Shown here: positions 1-6,301 of the stretch, piece by piece
How the letters are laid out: each line of letters begins with the position of its first letter
Position numbering within the stretch: position 1 is the stretch's first letter
Assembly: GCA_905235955.1 (NCBI GenBank)
Contig: CAJONN010000110.1
Location: 1 to 6,366, forward strand
Length of the DNA: 6,366 nt
From: an uncultured Marinilabiliaceae bacterium
GTDB taxonomy: Bacteria; Bacteroidota; Bacteroidia; Bacteroidales; Marinilabiliaceae
Direction: 5' to 3'
The notes under the pieces: generated by a model
What the model was told of the DNA's origin: nothing
The model's database searches: none
Seen by the model: the letters and a program-made list of their open reading frames with translations, nothing else
Translations under genes and position numbers: made by a program

Positions 1-59
1 ATATTAGTGGTATCTAAATAACTGAATAACAACAAAATACTCGTTTATCTTAATGAATG

Positions 60-67
60 CAAATTTA
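60..67 (-). promoter_or_regulatory. Weak candidate -7 element pointing out of the left edge
   Basis: The minus strand reads TAAATTTG, matching TAnnTTTG. No -33 box is seen at the right distance, and no minus-strand ATG occurs between it and position 1, so any gene it serves would start beyond the window. In AT-rich DNA such a match can arise by chance. Confidence 0.25.
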
Positions 68-131
68 TTCCTTTTAGATGAAATTTCGGGCGATAAATGT
101 CAAAAAAATGCCATCGATCACATACTGCCAT

Positions 132-163
132 AAAGAGAGTAAATTTTATTCAAAGATAGTAAA
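132..163. repeat. Imperfect 12-base direct repeat with 20-base period
   Basis: AAAGAGAGTAAA (132-143) and AAAGATAGTAAA (152-163) match at 11 of 12 bases, with starts exactly 20 bases apart, about two helical turns. It lies in the 225-base gap after the operon, roughly 80-110 bases upstream of the weak leftward promoter candidate. A paired protein-binding site is possible; chance in AT-rich sequence is also possible. Confidence 0.4.
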
Positions 164-225
164 AAGTTATAAGGAGGCGAAGGGCTCGACTTCATCAACC
201 ATAGATATGTTAGAGAGAGAGTTGG

Positions 226-3200
226 TCAGAGGTTGAGTTTCTCGCGCTCGGCGTGCAATGTTTGTGCGTTGCCAAGCGAGAGTCTGATGCGCCAATATTC
301 ACTATTGTCTTTATAGACGTAGCTATGCAATATAGCTTCGCGATAATACGGATTGTCGTCGGTATCAAACTCTTGTTTGAGTTTTTCATATTCGGCACGC
401 ATAAGTGTGCAGGTGCGTTTGGTAAGTGTGCTTACATCTGTGTTCTGCACCTCATCAGCCGATATGCTTGGCAAGGCTTTGTTTACTATCCAACCTCTTT
501 TGATATTGAGTGGCTGATTTTTCGATACTATCATACCATTGCCGTATATTACAATTGGTTGTATATTTATACCAAGTTGCTGCGACAACATAAATGCGCC
601 TTTGTGAAAGCGATGTATTTGGCAGTCGGCACTGCGAGTACCTTCAGGGAATATCACAACGGAGTAGCCGTGGGCGAGGCACTGACGTATGTGTGTGAGC
701 ATCTCAGCATGGCCATCGTCGGCGTTGTAGAAATCGCAAAAACGTATGAGCAAACCAAAAAGTGGCGATGTTGTTACCCACGATTTGGCAACGCAAACTA
801 TGCGTGGCGAGAGCGATAAGACGTAGATAATGTCGATAAACGACTGATGATTGGCCACCACAATGCATGGCTTGCTTAGGTCAACAGTGCCAATGTCTTT
901 TATTCTGACACTGAAGAGTTGTATTTTATAATAGAAGAAGTGCATAAAACCATAGAGCACATAGTGCACCATTAGTTTTTTGGTAGCCAACTTACATGGC
1001 AATATCAAGATGAGAAGCATTATGACTTGCCCCACAATGCAGCCTATTATGAATGTGCCATAGTAAACAATGGCTCGCCCCAAACTAAGCAATGTGTATG
1101 GTTGTCCTTTTTGAGCTGGTTTGCTAATGAAGGTGCGAAACAATATGGGCTGAACTACATACGAGGTAAGTATGACGGCAATGAGTCCGAAGATGCTAAG
1201 GTAGCCTATCGACTTGCAAGCGGGGTGCTCAGCAAAAACCTGCACACCAAGTCCGATGACTATAGCTATAGCTGAAAGTGCTATTGCCATTTTGTGCGAT
1301 ACAAGCATATCTTTCTCGCCTTTGTAACGAGATAGGAGCCCGTCCATTATGAAAATGCTAAAATCGTCGCCAACGCCAAAGATGAATGTTGACAAGATGA
1401 TGTTGACTACGTTGAACTCTATGCCAATGAGTGCCATAAGTCCTAATATGATAACCCAACTAATGCACATTGGCATGAAGGTCATCACAAAAAGTTCGAA
1501 CCTGCCATACGAAAGCAACAACACCAAACCTACCAGAACCGAACTTAGTGCCAATATGAAGTTGAAGTTGCTAACAATGCCATTTGTAGCCTTGCGAACG
1601 AAGTATCCCATATCAGCCACAACAACGCCTTCGCACTGCGATAAACGGCTCATTATCAAATCTTTGCTACTATTATCGATAGCTATATTGACGTAAAGCA
1701 TCTGAATGCCACAAGCCTCTGACAAATATTGGCTAAAAATGGTCGGATTGTTGACTGAAGGCATTTGCTGATTGTTTATTATGCTCAGAAATGGCTCAAA
1801 AGCGTTGGCTGCAAAACCGTTGGCTGTAGCAGCTTGATATACATCAGCTTGCACCTGAGCTTTGCGTTGTGGTGTCCAAAAAGCTCTCCAACGGTTTAGC
1901 TTTGCTTGCTTAGCTGAGTCGGTTTGCAAAAACCATGGTGCAAGCGATGTTATACTCCTTACGCCTTGCATTTGTGCAGCTTGCTGTGTAAGTTGTTCGC
2001 CATTGTGTGCCAACTCATCAGGCGTAGAGCCAGTTACTACTATTGTAGTATGATGTAGCGTATCAGCAGAAGGGTTGAGTAGCTGCTCTATTTTGCTTCT
2101 CGACTGCTCAATCCATGTGTCGCCAGTGTAGTTGAGGCTACTCATGTCGGCATTGAATTTCACATCAGTAAAAAAGCACAAACCGACAATAGTGAGCACA
2201 GCTATTGCACACACTATCAACTTATTGCCAACATAGTCATAGTTTGCTACACGCTCTATTAGGCGCATACTGAAACTGTGTTTTTGTTCTTTATCGGGCG
2301 ATAAGAAATGAGGCAAAAATATGAGGCAGAAGAGCAATGTGCCCAGCAATGCGAGTGAAGCCAAAAGCCCCAAATCTTGCAATATTTTTGAGTTGGTAAA
2401 TATCAGCCCAACAAATGCACCTATTGTTGTAATGCTGCCCACCGTCATCGGATAGGTCATCTCTGCCACCAAACTTTTGATGTCGTCAGAGTGCAAACTG
2501 TGGGTGAGCATGTGTATAGAGTAGCTCATAGCCAAGGCAAGCACTATTGCACCTGTGCCAACTGATATGAGCGAGAGTTGCAAACCCAATGCGCCTATTG
2601 CTGCAAAGGCAAACAATGCGCCATAAATCACTGGCAATATCACCAAAAACACAGCTCTTTTTCGCCTAAAAACAAGGAAGATTATCAGAGCTGTAAGTGC
2701 TATAGAAATGCTCACTGTAAGCACCTCATCAGCTTTTACGCATGCTGAGTTGCTCACCGCCACAATGGGTGCGCCGTATGCCCAAATGTTTGTACCAAAC
2801 GCTACGCCTACACTCTGCGCTTGTTCTCTGACTATGTTTACTACAGTAGCGTTGTTGCCCGTGTCAGAAAAGTTGTGAGGCAAGTCAGCAAACATCAGAG
2901 CGTTGTTGCCTATTGTCATGTAGCCATCGTCACTCACGCCTATATTGTTGTCAGGGCGCAGTGTGAGGAGTTTTTGCATAGCACTGCCCGACATACCTAT
3001 TGGGTCGCTTTGTATCACCTCTATTATCGGACCAAAACCCAATGGCGATGCCAATAAGTTTCGGTTGTTTTGCATACTTTGTTCTATCTGTTGTGGTGTG
3101 CAAAGTGTGTCGAGGTGCGCATAGTCGGCCTCAGTAAGTAGCAGCGGCAAGTGCGACAAGACGTATTGCGGCAGTTCTGTTTCAGTTTGGCTATCAAACA

Positions 3201-3510
3201 GATATGAAAGTTCTACTTCTGGTGGCAAAAGTTTCTGAAACGAATCGGCCAAAGCCTCTACGGCAGCAAACACATCAGCAGTGTCGGCAGCTGGCTCTAT
3301 AAGCAGAACTATTTTATCGGTCGACTTCATGTTGTTCAGCACAAAGTCGGTAAGTTTGTTTTCTGAAGGGAAAAAGCTCGATATATTCTCATCAACTTCC
3401 ACACGCGCAGCAAACACAGCAAACATTATAGTGCTGCTTATGAGTGCTATCCACATCACTGCTTTGTGCTCTGACAAGTATTGATATATTGAGCCAAAAA
3501 GCTTTTTCAC
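226..3510 (-). CDS. MMPL/RND-family exporter fused to a PlsC-type acyltransferase
   Basis: A 1094-residue inner-membrane fusion protein. Residues 1-800 have the two-fold RND/MMPL layout. TM1 is at about 18-36, a periplasmic domain at about 37-260, TM2-6 at about 262-402, TM7 at about 429-447, a second periplasmic domain at about 450-645 and TM8-12 at about 648-792. The TM10 motif GVGDDFSIF (712-720) is typical of MMPL proteins; the TM4 equivalent is AMSYSIH (327-333), without the usual Asp. After a further hydrophobic stretch (about 812-838) comes a lysophospholipid-acyltransferase domain with NHQSFID (887-893, the HX4D motif) and FPEGTRS (954-960). The C-terminal tail (about 1052-1094) has no motif I can assign. 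The start is GTG; no ATG lies in frame between it and the upstream stop codon, and the next Met is residue 19, inside TM1. The gene begins 20 bases after the glycosyltransferase and is last in the operon. In the aryl polyene/flexirubin family such exporters are thought to move a lipid product outward; the substrate here is inferred. The fusion and both domains are clear. Confidence 0.93.
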   Translation of the reverse strand: MKKLFGSIYQYLSEHKAVMWIALISSTIMFAVFAARVEVDENISSFFPSENKLTDFVLNNMKSTDKIVLLIEPAADTADVFAAVEALADSFQKLLPPEVELSYLFDSQTETELPQYVLSHLPLLLTEADYAHLDTLCTPQQIEQSMQNNRNLLASPLGFGPIIEVIQSDPIGMSGSAMQKLLTLRPDNNIGVSDDGYMTIGNNALMFADLPHNFSDTGNNATVVNIVREQAQSVGVAFGTNIWAYGAPIVAVSNSACVKADEVLTVSISIALTALIIFLVFRRKRAVFLVILPVIYGALFAFAAIGALGLQLSLISVGTGAIVLALAMSYSIHMLTHSLHSDDIKSLVAEMTYPMTVGSITTIGAFVGLIFTNSKILQDLGLLASLALLGTLLFCLIFLPHFLSPDKEQKHSFSMRLIERVANYDYVGNKLIVCAIAVLTIVGLCFFTDVKFNADMSSLNYTGDTWIEQSRSKIEQLLNPSADTLHHTTIVVTGSTPDELAHNGEQLTQQAAQMQGVRSITSLAPWFLQTDSAKQAKLNRWRAFWTPQRKAQVQADVYQAATANGFAANAFEPFLSIINNQQMPSVNNPTIFSQYLSEACGIQMLYVNIAIDNSSKDLIMSRLSQCEGVVVADMGYFVRKATNGIVSNFNFILALSSVLVGLVLLLSYGRFELFVMTFMPMCISWVIILGLMALIGIEFNVVNIILSTFIFGVGDDFSIFIMDGLLSRYKGEKDMLVSHKMAIALSAIAIVIGLGVQVFAEHPACKSIGYLSIFGLIAVILTSYVVQPILFRTFISKPAQKGQPYTLLSLGRAIVYYGTFIIGCIVGQVIMLLILILPCKLATKKLMVHYVLYGFMHFFYYKIQLFSVRIKDIGTVDLSKPCIVVANHQSFIDIIYVLSLSPRIVCVAKSWVTTSPLFGLLIRFCDFYNADDGHAEMLTHIRQCLAHGYSVVIFPEGTRSADCQIHRFHKGAFMLSQQLGINIQPIVIYGNGMIVSKNQPLNIKRGWIVNKALPSISADEVQNTDVSTLTKRTCTLMRAEYEKLKQEFDTDDNPYYREAILHSYVYKDNSEYWRIRLSLGNAQTLHAEREKLNL

Positions 3511-3530
3511 CTTGAAAAATACTACGTTAG

Positions 3531-4697
3531 TTATTTTCTAAAAATTCTAATAATAATATATGCTATCGAGCCAAGCAGCAAACCTGTTATTATAGCAAAT
3601 GGTATTGCGCCCACTACATATTGCCACGTAGTTTGACCGATATTTTCGAGGCTCAAATTGCTTATGTTGGTTGGTGCTTCGCTACCAGTTATTAGTGCAC
3701 CAATGTACAAACTACCATAGAGCACAAAGGGTATGATTGGAGGCAAACTTACGTTGGAAAATGCCAAAACAATAACCTTATTGAGCCGTAGCCAATGAGC
3801 CGTAGCCAATGCTACTATTGTTTGCAATCCCCAAATAGGCAACGTGCCAATAAGCGAGCCAACCCCCACAGCACAAGCCAGATGCAAAGCATCTTCAGAG
3901 GTGCAGATGAGTGTGCGATATATCCACTTGGCAAAGCATTTGGGATAGTAATAGACCAATGCTATTATTACCAATATGGTGTTGAGTATCGAGATGCGAG
4001 TGAAGTCGTGCAAAGGACGGAAGTGCGAAACTCTATCGGGCGGATAGACTACATTGATGGGTATGTTCATCACCTTCACATAGCGCCACGCTAAGCGAAC
4101 AATAGACTCAACTTCAAATTCATATCGGGGAGTAACAAAGCGTATGCCTTGCATAACACTGAGCGGATATAAGCGGTAGCCACTCTGTGTATCGGCAAGG
4201 GTTTGCAATGTTTCTACTTTGAACCAAAAGTTTGAAAACTTGTTGGCAAAGGTGTTTTTGCCGGGCATACCATCAGCAGTAAGGTTGCGAGCGCCTATTA
4301 TCATAGCGTTTGGGTTCTCTTCGGCAGCGCAAACAAATGCAGGTATGTCTGAGGCAAAGTGCTGACCGTCAGAGTCCATTGTTATGGCGTTGCTGAAGCC
4401 CATCTGAGCGGCTTGGCACAAGGCTGTTTTGAGTGCATAGCCCTTGCCTCGGTTTTGTCCGTCAGGATATTCTATGAGTGTAATGATATTTTGCTCATGT
4501 AGTGGCTGCAAGATGTTGTGAGTGTTGTCGGTTGAGCCGTCGTTGATAACAATGACACTATTGCACCATTGCTTTGCGCTCTCTACAACGCTTGTTATGG
4601 TGTTGGCATTGTTGTATGTTGGCAATATCACACAGCAATGCAATGCCGCAAGTCTACTTCGGCACTCATCAGGAGAGATGTTGGCAGCAGTAGCCAT
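3531..4697 (-). CDS. Family 2 glycosyltransferase with C-terminal DUF2062 membrane domain
   Basis: A 388-residue protein from the ATG at 4697-4695; a GTG directly before it (4700-4698) would add one residue. Residues 20-235 are a GT-A fold of the polyprenyl-phosphate/DPM1-like GT2 class, with VILPTYNN (23-30), NDGSTD (52-57), the metal-binding DSD in MDSDGQH (D108, D110) and QSGYRLYP (171-178). A membrane segment follows (about 238-250). From about 264 to the end is a DUF2062-like domain with three hydrophobic stretches and the family pattern GTLPIWGLQ, LRLNK and NVSLPP. The family transfers a sugar from a nucleotide donor to a lipid or polyprenyl acceptor on the cytoplasmic face of the inner membrane; the acceptor is unknown here. 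The stop codon of the hotdog gene overlaps the start (TGATG), which suggests translational coupling. A 14-base tandem repeat lies in the DUF2062 part (3783-3810). Confidence 0.9.
   Translation of the reverse strand: MATAANISPDECRSRLAALHCCVILPTYNNANTITSVVESAKQWCNSVIVINDGSTDNTHNILQPLHEQNIITLIEYPDGQNRGKGYALKTALCQAAQMGFSNAITMDSDGQHFASDIPAFVCAAEENPNAMIIGARNLTADGMPGKNTFANKFSNFWFKVETLQTLADTQSGYRLYPLSVMQGIRFVTPRYEFEVESIVRLAWRYVKVMNIPINVVYPPDRVSHFRPLHDFTRISILNTILVIIALVYYYPKCFAKWIYRTLICTSEDALHLACAVGVGSLIGTLPIWGLQTIVALATAHWLRLNKVIVLAFSNVSLPPIIPFVLYGSLYIGALITGSEAPTNISNLSLENIGQTTWQYVVGAIPFAIITGLLLGSIAYIIIRIFRK
3783..3810. repeat. 14-base perfect tandem duplication inside the glycosyltransferase/DUF2062 gene
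   Basis: GAGCCGTAGCCAAT occurs twice head to tail (3783-3796 and 3797-3810). Because 14 is not a multiple of 3, the two copies are read in different frames, giving LATA and then HWLRL of the DUF2062 domain. The family spacing between GLQ and LRLNK is kept, so both copies are needed for the normal product. Confidence 0.95.
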
Positions 4698-5038
4698 CAC
4701 GCCAATGTGCCTTTCATCTTCATCAGAGCATTACCTTCAGCATCGTCTATGTGAGCCGAAACAACTTTATCATCGCAACTTACGTGCACACTAATATCGG
4801 TACCGTTGGGTATGATAGGCTGCAGATATTTTATCTCTTTTACGGCAGCAAAGTATGATTTTATGCCCAATATTTGTTCGGCACATTTGCGCACTATGAG
4901 CATACTCATTACACCGGGCAAAACCGGATTGCCGGGAAAGTGTCCGCCAAAGACACGATGATTGCCGTTTATTGAAATGGTAAATGTAGAGTCAGTATCT
5001 GTAGTTGCTTGTGATTTTATAGTAAAGAGGTTGTTCAT
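4697..5038 (-). CDS. Small FabZ-like hotdog-fold protein (possible 3-hydroxyacyl-ACP dehydratase)
   Basis: A 113-residue single-domain protein, shorter than E. coli FabZ (about 150). The motif GGHFPGNPVLPGV (31-43) is the FabZ/FabA active-site helix signature with the catalytic-type His33. In FabZ and FabA the acidic partner (Glu or Asp) sits 14 residues after this His; here that place is Leu47, and no Glu or Asp occurs between 34 and 53. The dehydratase reaction is therefore uncertain, and a thioesterase-like, binding or degenerate role is possible. YLQPIIPNGT (71-80) fits the later hotdog strand and turn. ApeI/ApeP-type hotdog proteins occur in aryl polyene clusters, which is the best family context. 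The ATG overlaps the LolA stop codon as ATGA, and the TGA overlaps the glycosyltransferase start, so it is embedded in the operon. No signal peptide, so cytoplasmic. Confidence 0.85.
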   Translation of the reverse strand: MNNLFTIKSQATTDTDSTFTISINGNHRVFGGHFPGNPVLPGVMSMLIVRKCAEQILGIKSYFAAVKEIKYLQPIIPNGTDISVHVSCDDKVVSAHIDDAEGNALMKMKGTLA

Positions 5039-5646
5039 TGTATATCGGTGTTTCTTGTTATTATCTGGTTGGTATATTCATATTCGGTGCTTTCGCCATT
5101 GCCTGCATCAATGCGCATAAAGCTTAGTGTATTGCTGTTGTCAAAACGCAAGGTCATTTGCTTTACAAACTTCTTTATCCGTGCATTGTGTGGCCTAATG
5201 ACTATGCTAAAGAGTGTTGCCGACTGGTAGTATTCTACGTCTGATTTTTGTGTCAGTTGGTCGAAGTTGCCAGTGAGGCATGCTCTGAATATGCTTAGCA
5301 AATGTTCGGTAGAGCCACCACCTGAGGTTATGGTTTTGCCAGCCGATGTTATTGATATTGTGCCATGTTCTATTATCATTGCATCGCCTTGAGGCTGTGT
5401 GTAGTTTAGTGCAAGGCGGTCAGCACTTTTGCTATATGTCAGTAAGCCTGCGCCGTGTTGTGGTGCAACAAGTAGCGGTGTAACAGTGGTGGTGGTAAAG
5501 TTGGCGCTAATGGTGCTAATATTGGCATTGGCCGCTTTCAGTTGTTGCAATCGGGTGGTAGCATCGGCTATGGGTGTGCCATAGTTTTGGCAGAGCGACA
5601 CTATACTTGTGCAGAGCAATGCAAATATCAATGCTAACCTTGTCAT
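5035..5646 (-). CDS. LolA-like periplasmic outer-membrane lipoprotein carrier protein
   Basis: A 203-residue exported protein. From the ATG at 5646-5644 it begins with Arg3 and a hydrophobic core (4-18), a signal peptide probably cleaved near VSLC/QN (16-21). Cys19 is not in a good lipobox because Leu precedes it, so I expect a soluble periplasmic protein. The mature part has the LolA pattern: a region of alternating Ser/Thr (about 42-58), GAGLLTYSKSADRLALNYTQP (about 65-85) matching the 'G.l.y..p..lr..y..P' part of the family, and a late strand with KQMTLRFDNSN (162-172). Length matches LolA (about 200). A TTG 24 bases upstream could extend it by 8 residues, but that codon lies inside the candidate -7 promoter element, so ATG is preferred. 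First gene of the four-gene operon; its TGA overlaps the next ATG. LolA-like proteins in aryl polyene/flexirubin clusters are thought to carry the lipid product rather than general lipoproteins. This one lacks the usual lol neighbours, which favours the dedicated role, by inference. Confidence 0.85.
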   Translation of the reverse strand: MTRLALIFALLCTSIVSLCQNYGTPIADATTRLQQLKAANANISTISANFTTTTVTPLLVAPQHGAGLLTYSKSADRLALNYTQPQGDAMIIEHGTISITSAGKTITSGGGSTEHLLSIFRACLTGNFDQLTQKSDVEYYQSATLFSIVIRPHNARIKKFVKQMTLRFDNSNTLSFMRIDAGNGESTEYEYTNQIITRNTDIQ

Positions 5647-5667
5647 TGTTGAGATTTTTTGAGTGTG

Positions 5668-5675
5668 CAAATATA
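5668..5675 (-). promoter_or_regulatory. Candidate -7 promoter element for the four-gene operon
   Basis: On the minus strand the sequence reads TATATTTG, an exact match to the Bacteroidetes sigma factor -7 consensus TAnnTTTG. It ends 21 bases before the LolA ATG, which would give a leader of about 15 bases. A -33 TTTG is not evident; the nearest TTG (5702-5700) is 24 bases away, longer than usual. Position between two genes supports it; the missing -33 box lowers confidence. Confidence 0.55.
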
Positions 5676-5694
5676 CTAACTGTCAGTCGGTTTT

Positions 5695-6033
5695 TTATGC
5701 AATGAAGGTAAATATGCTACTGAAAAACTTACCCACAAAAGGCAGATAGAGCCGCTTGCCACCTTGCACACCTGCTATGGCATATATCAATATCAGTACG
5801 TAGACAACCATTGTTGTCTGCACCAATATCCATACATGAAAAAGATGAAACAAAAGCCAAAACAACATAAACATAAGGTTGAGCCCCAAACCTTGCTTAA
5901 GATGGAACCTACTAAAAGTAGTTTTCAAGCCAAATATACTTATAATAGTGTATGCCACAACCCAACCTATGGGCAGTATGTAGGCGGCTGCTGAAACAGT
6001 CTTTTGTTCTGATGTTATTTCGTTGTCGGCCAC
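5695..6033 (-). CDS. Small Tic20/DUF4870-like three-helix membrane protein
   Basis: A 112-residue protein with three membrane segments at about 14-34, 49-70 and 74-88. RFHLKQGLGLN (42-52), between the first two helices, matches the 'RFHakQaL' signature of the DUF4870 (Tic20-like) family. Near the end GKRLYLPFVGKFFS (92-105) matches the family's closing 'G....LP.iG' part. Function in bacteria is not established. The start is GTG; the frame is open upstream for about 50 bases without an ATG, and the first internal Met (54) lies inside the second helix, so GTG giving MADNEITSEQ is the best choice. There is no Shine-Dalgarno sequence. Its stop is 48 bases before the LolA start, and a separate candidate promoter lies in that gap. 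It may therefore be a neighbour rather than a member of the operon, although read-through is possible. Confidence 0.78.
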   Translation of the reverse strand: MADNEITSEQKTVSAAAYILPIGWVVAYTIISIFGLKTTFSRFHLKQGLGLNLMFMLFWLLFHLFHVWILVQTTMVVYVLILIYAIAGVQGGKRLYLPFVGKFFSSIFTFIA

Positions 6034-6079
6034 GATGTTATAACAATTTGTATGTTGTATATTAGCGTTTGTTGGTATG

Positions 6080-6107
6080 CAAAATTACTAATTTTTTGCG
6101 CTGACAA
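6080..6107 (-). promoter_or_regulatory. Candidate promoter for the Tic20-like gene
   Basis: On the minus strand TAATTTTG (6087-6080) matches the Bacteroidetes -7 consensus TAnnTTTG. A TTG at 6107-6105 lies 17 bases upstream and another at 6112-6110 lies 22 bases upstream, either side of the usual -33 spacing. The implied leader before the GTG at 6033 is about 40 bases and shows no Shine-Dalgarno sequence, as is normal in this phylum. Confidence 0.5.
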
Positions 6108-6154
6108 CTCAACTTTCATAAGTAAAGCAGCTCTGAAGGAACGAAAGAATACAG

Positions 6155-6182
6155 GCAGGGGTGAGCGCAGCGTAACCCCTGC
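6155..6182. repeat. GC-rich inverted repeat (8-bp stem, 12-base loop)
   Basis: GCAGGGGT (6155-6162) is perfectly complementary to ACCCCTGC (6175-6182) around a 12-base loop. It stands out from the AT-rich flanks. No run of T follows on the plus strand, and on the minus strand the following bases are only mildly T-rich, so it is not a convincing intrinsic terminator. From general familiarity it resembles dispersed palindromic intergenic elements of Bacteroidetes (REP-like), but I cannot confirm copy number from one window. Confidence 0.7.
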
Positions 6183-6272
6183 TAATTATGCGCCCTCCAC
6201 AATATTACTCAAGTTTCGCAAGTAGAAATGTACTACAAACAAATTTCCAAACACGGCTTTTTCATTAATCTT

Positions 6273-6301
6273 TTACTTTTTCTTTCCGCAAGAAAAAGTA
6301 A
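6273..6301. repeat. Perfect 12-bp inverted repeat, 5-base loop
   Basis: TTACTTTTTCTT (6273-6284) pairs perfectly with AAGAAAAAGTAA (6290-6301) around the loop TCCGC. On the plus strand it is followed by CAAAAAGAACTCG. The flank to the right (6310-6366) holds a cgcttcgct repeat and no recognisable gene. This kind of sequence recurs in intergenic DNA of many bacterial genomes, so a dispersed element or a two-way transcription-ending hairpin for a gene beyond the right edge are both possible. Confidence 0.7.

Noticed and set aside
171..209. AAGGAGG followed by an ATG on the plus strand, like a ribosome binding site and start.
   Set aside because: The ATG is about 30 bases away and the frame closes after nine codons. 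Bacteroidetes rarely use such sites, so the match is probably chance.
150..225. Possible intrinsic terminator after the operon (GAAG...CTTC followed by a T run on the minus strand).
   Set aside because: The stem is only 4 bp and the T run lies about 15 bases further on, so it does not meet the form of an intrinsic terminator.
253..819. A 188-residue open frame on the plus strand opposite the acyltransferase domain.
   Set aside because: It lies fully antisense to conserved PlsC motifs, its translation is rich in Tyr and Cys with no recognisable domain, and it has no promoter or neighbour support. It is a shadow frame.
4522..4794. Overlapping plus-strand open frames across the glycosyltransferase and hotdog genes.
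   Set aside because: They are antisense to strongly conserved GT2 and hotdog regions and show no protein features of their own.
5035..5646. LolA-like protein as a lipoprotein, because of Cys19 at the end of the signal peptide.
   Set aside because: The residue before Cys is Leu rather than Gly, Ala or Ser, so the lipobox is poor; a soluble periplasmic carrier fits the family better.
5764..5994. A 76-residue plus-strand frame opposite the Tic20-like gene.
   Set aside because: It has an unusual composition (many His, Gln, Tyr, Cys) and mirrors the membrane helices on the other strand; no independent support.
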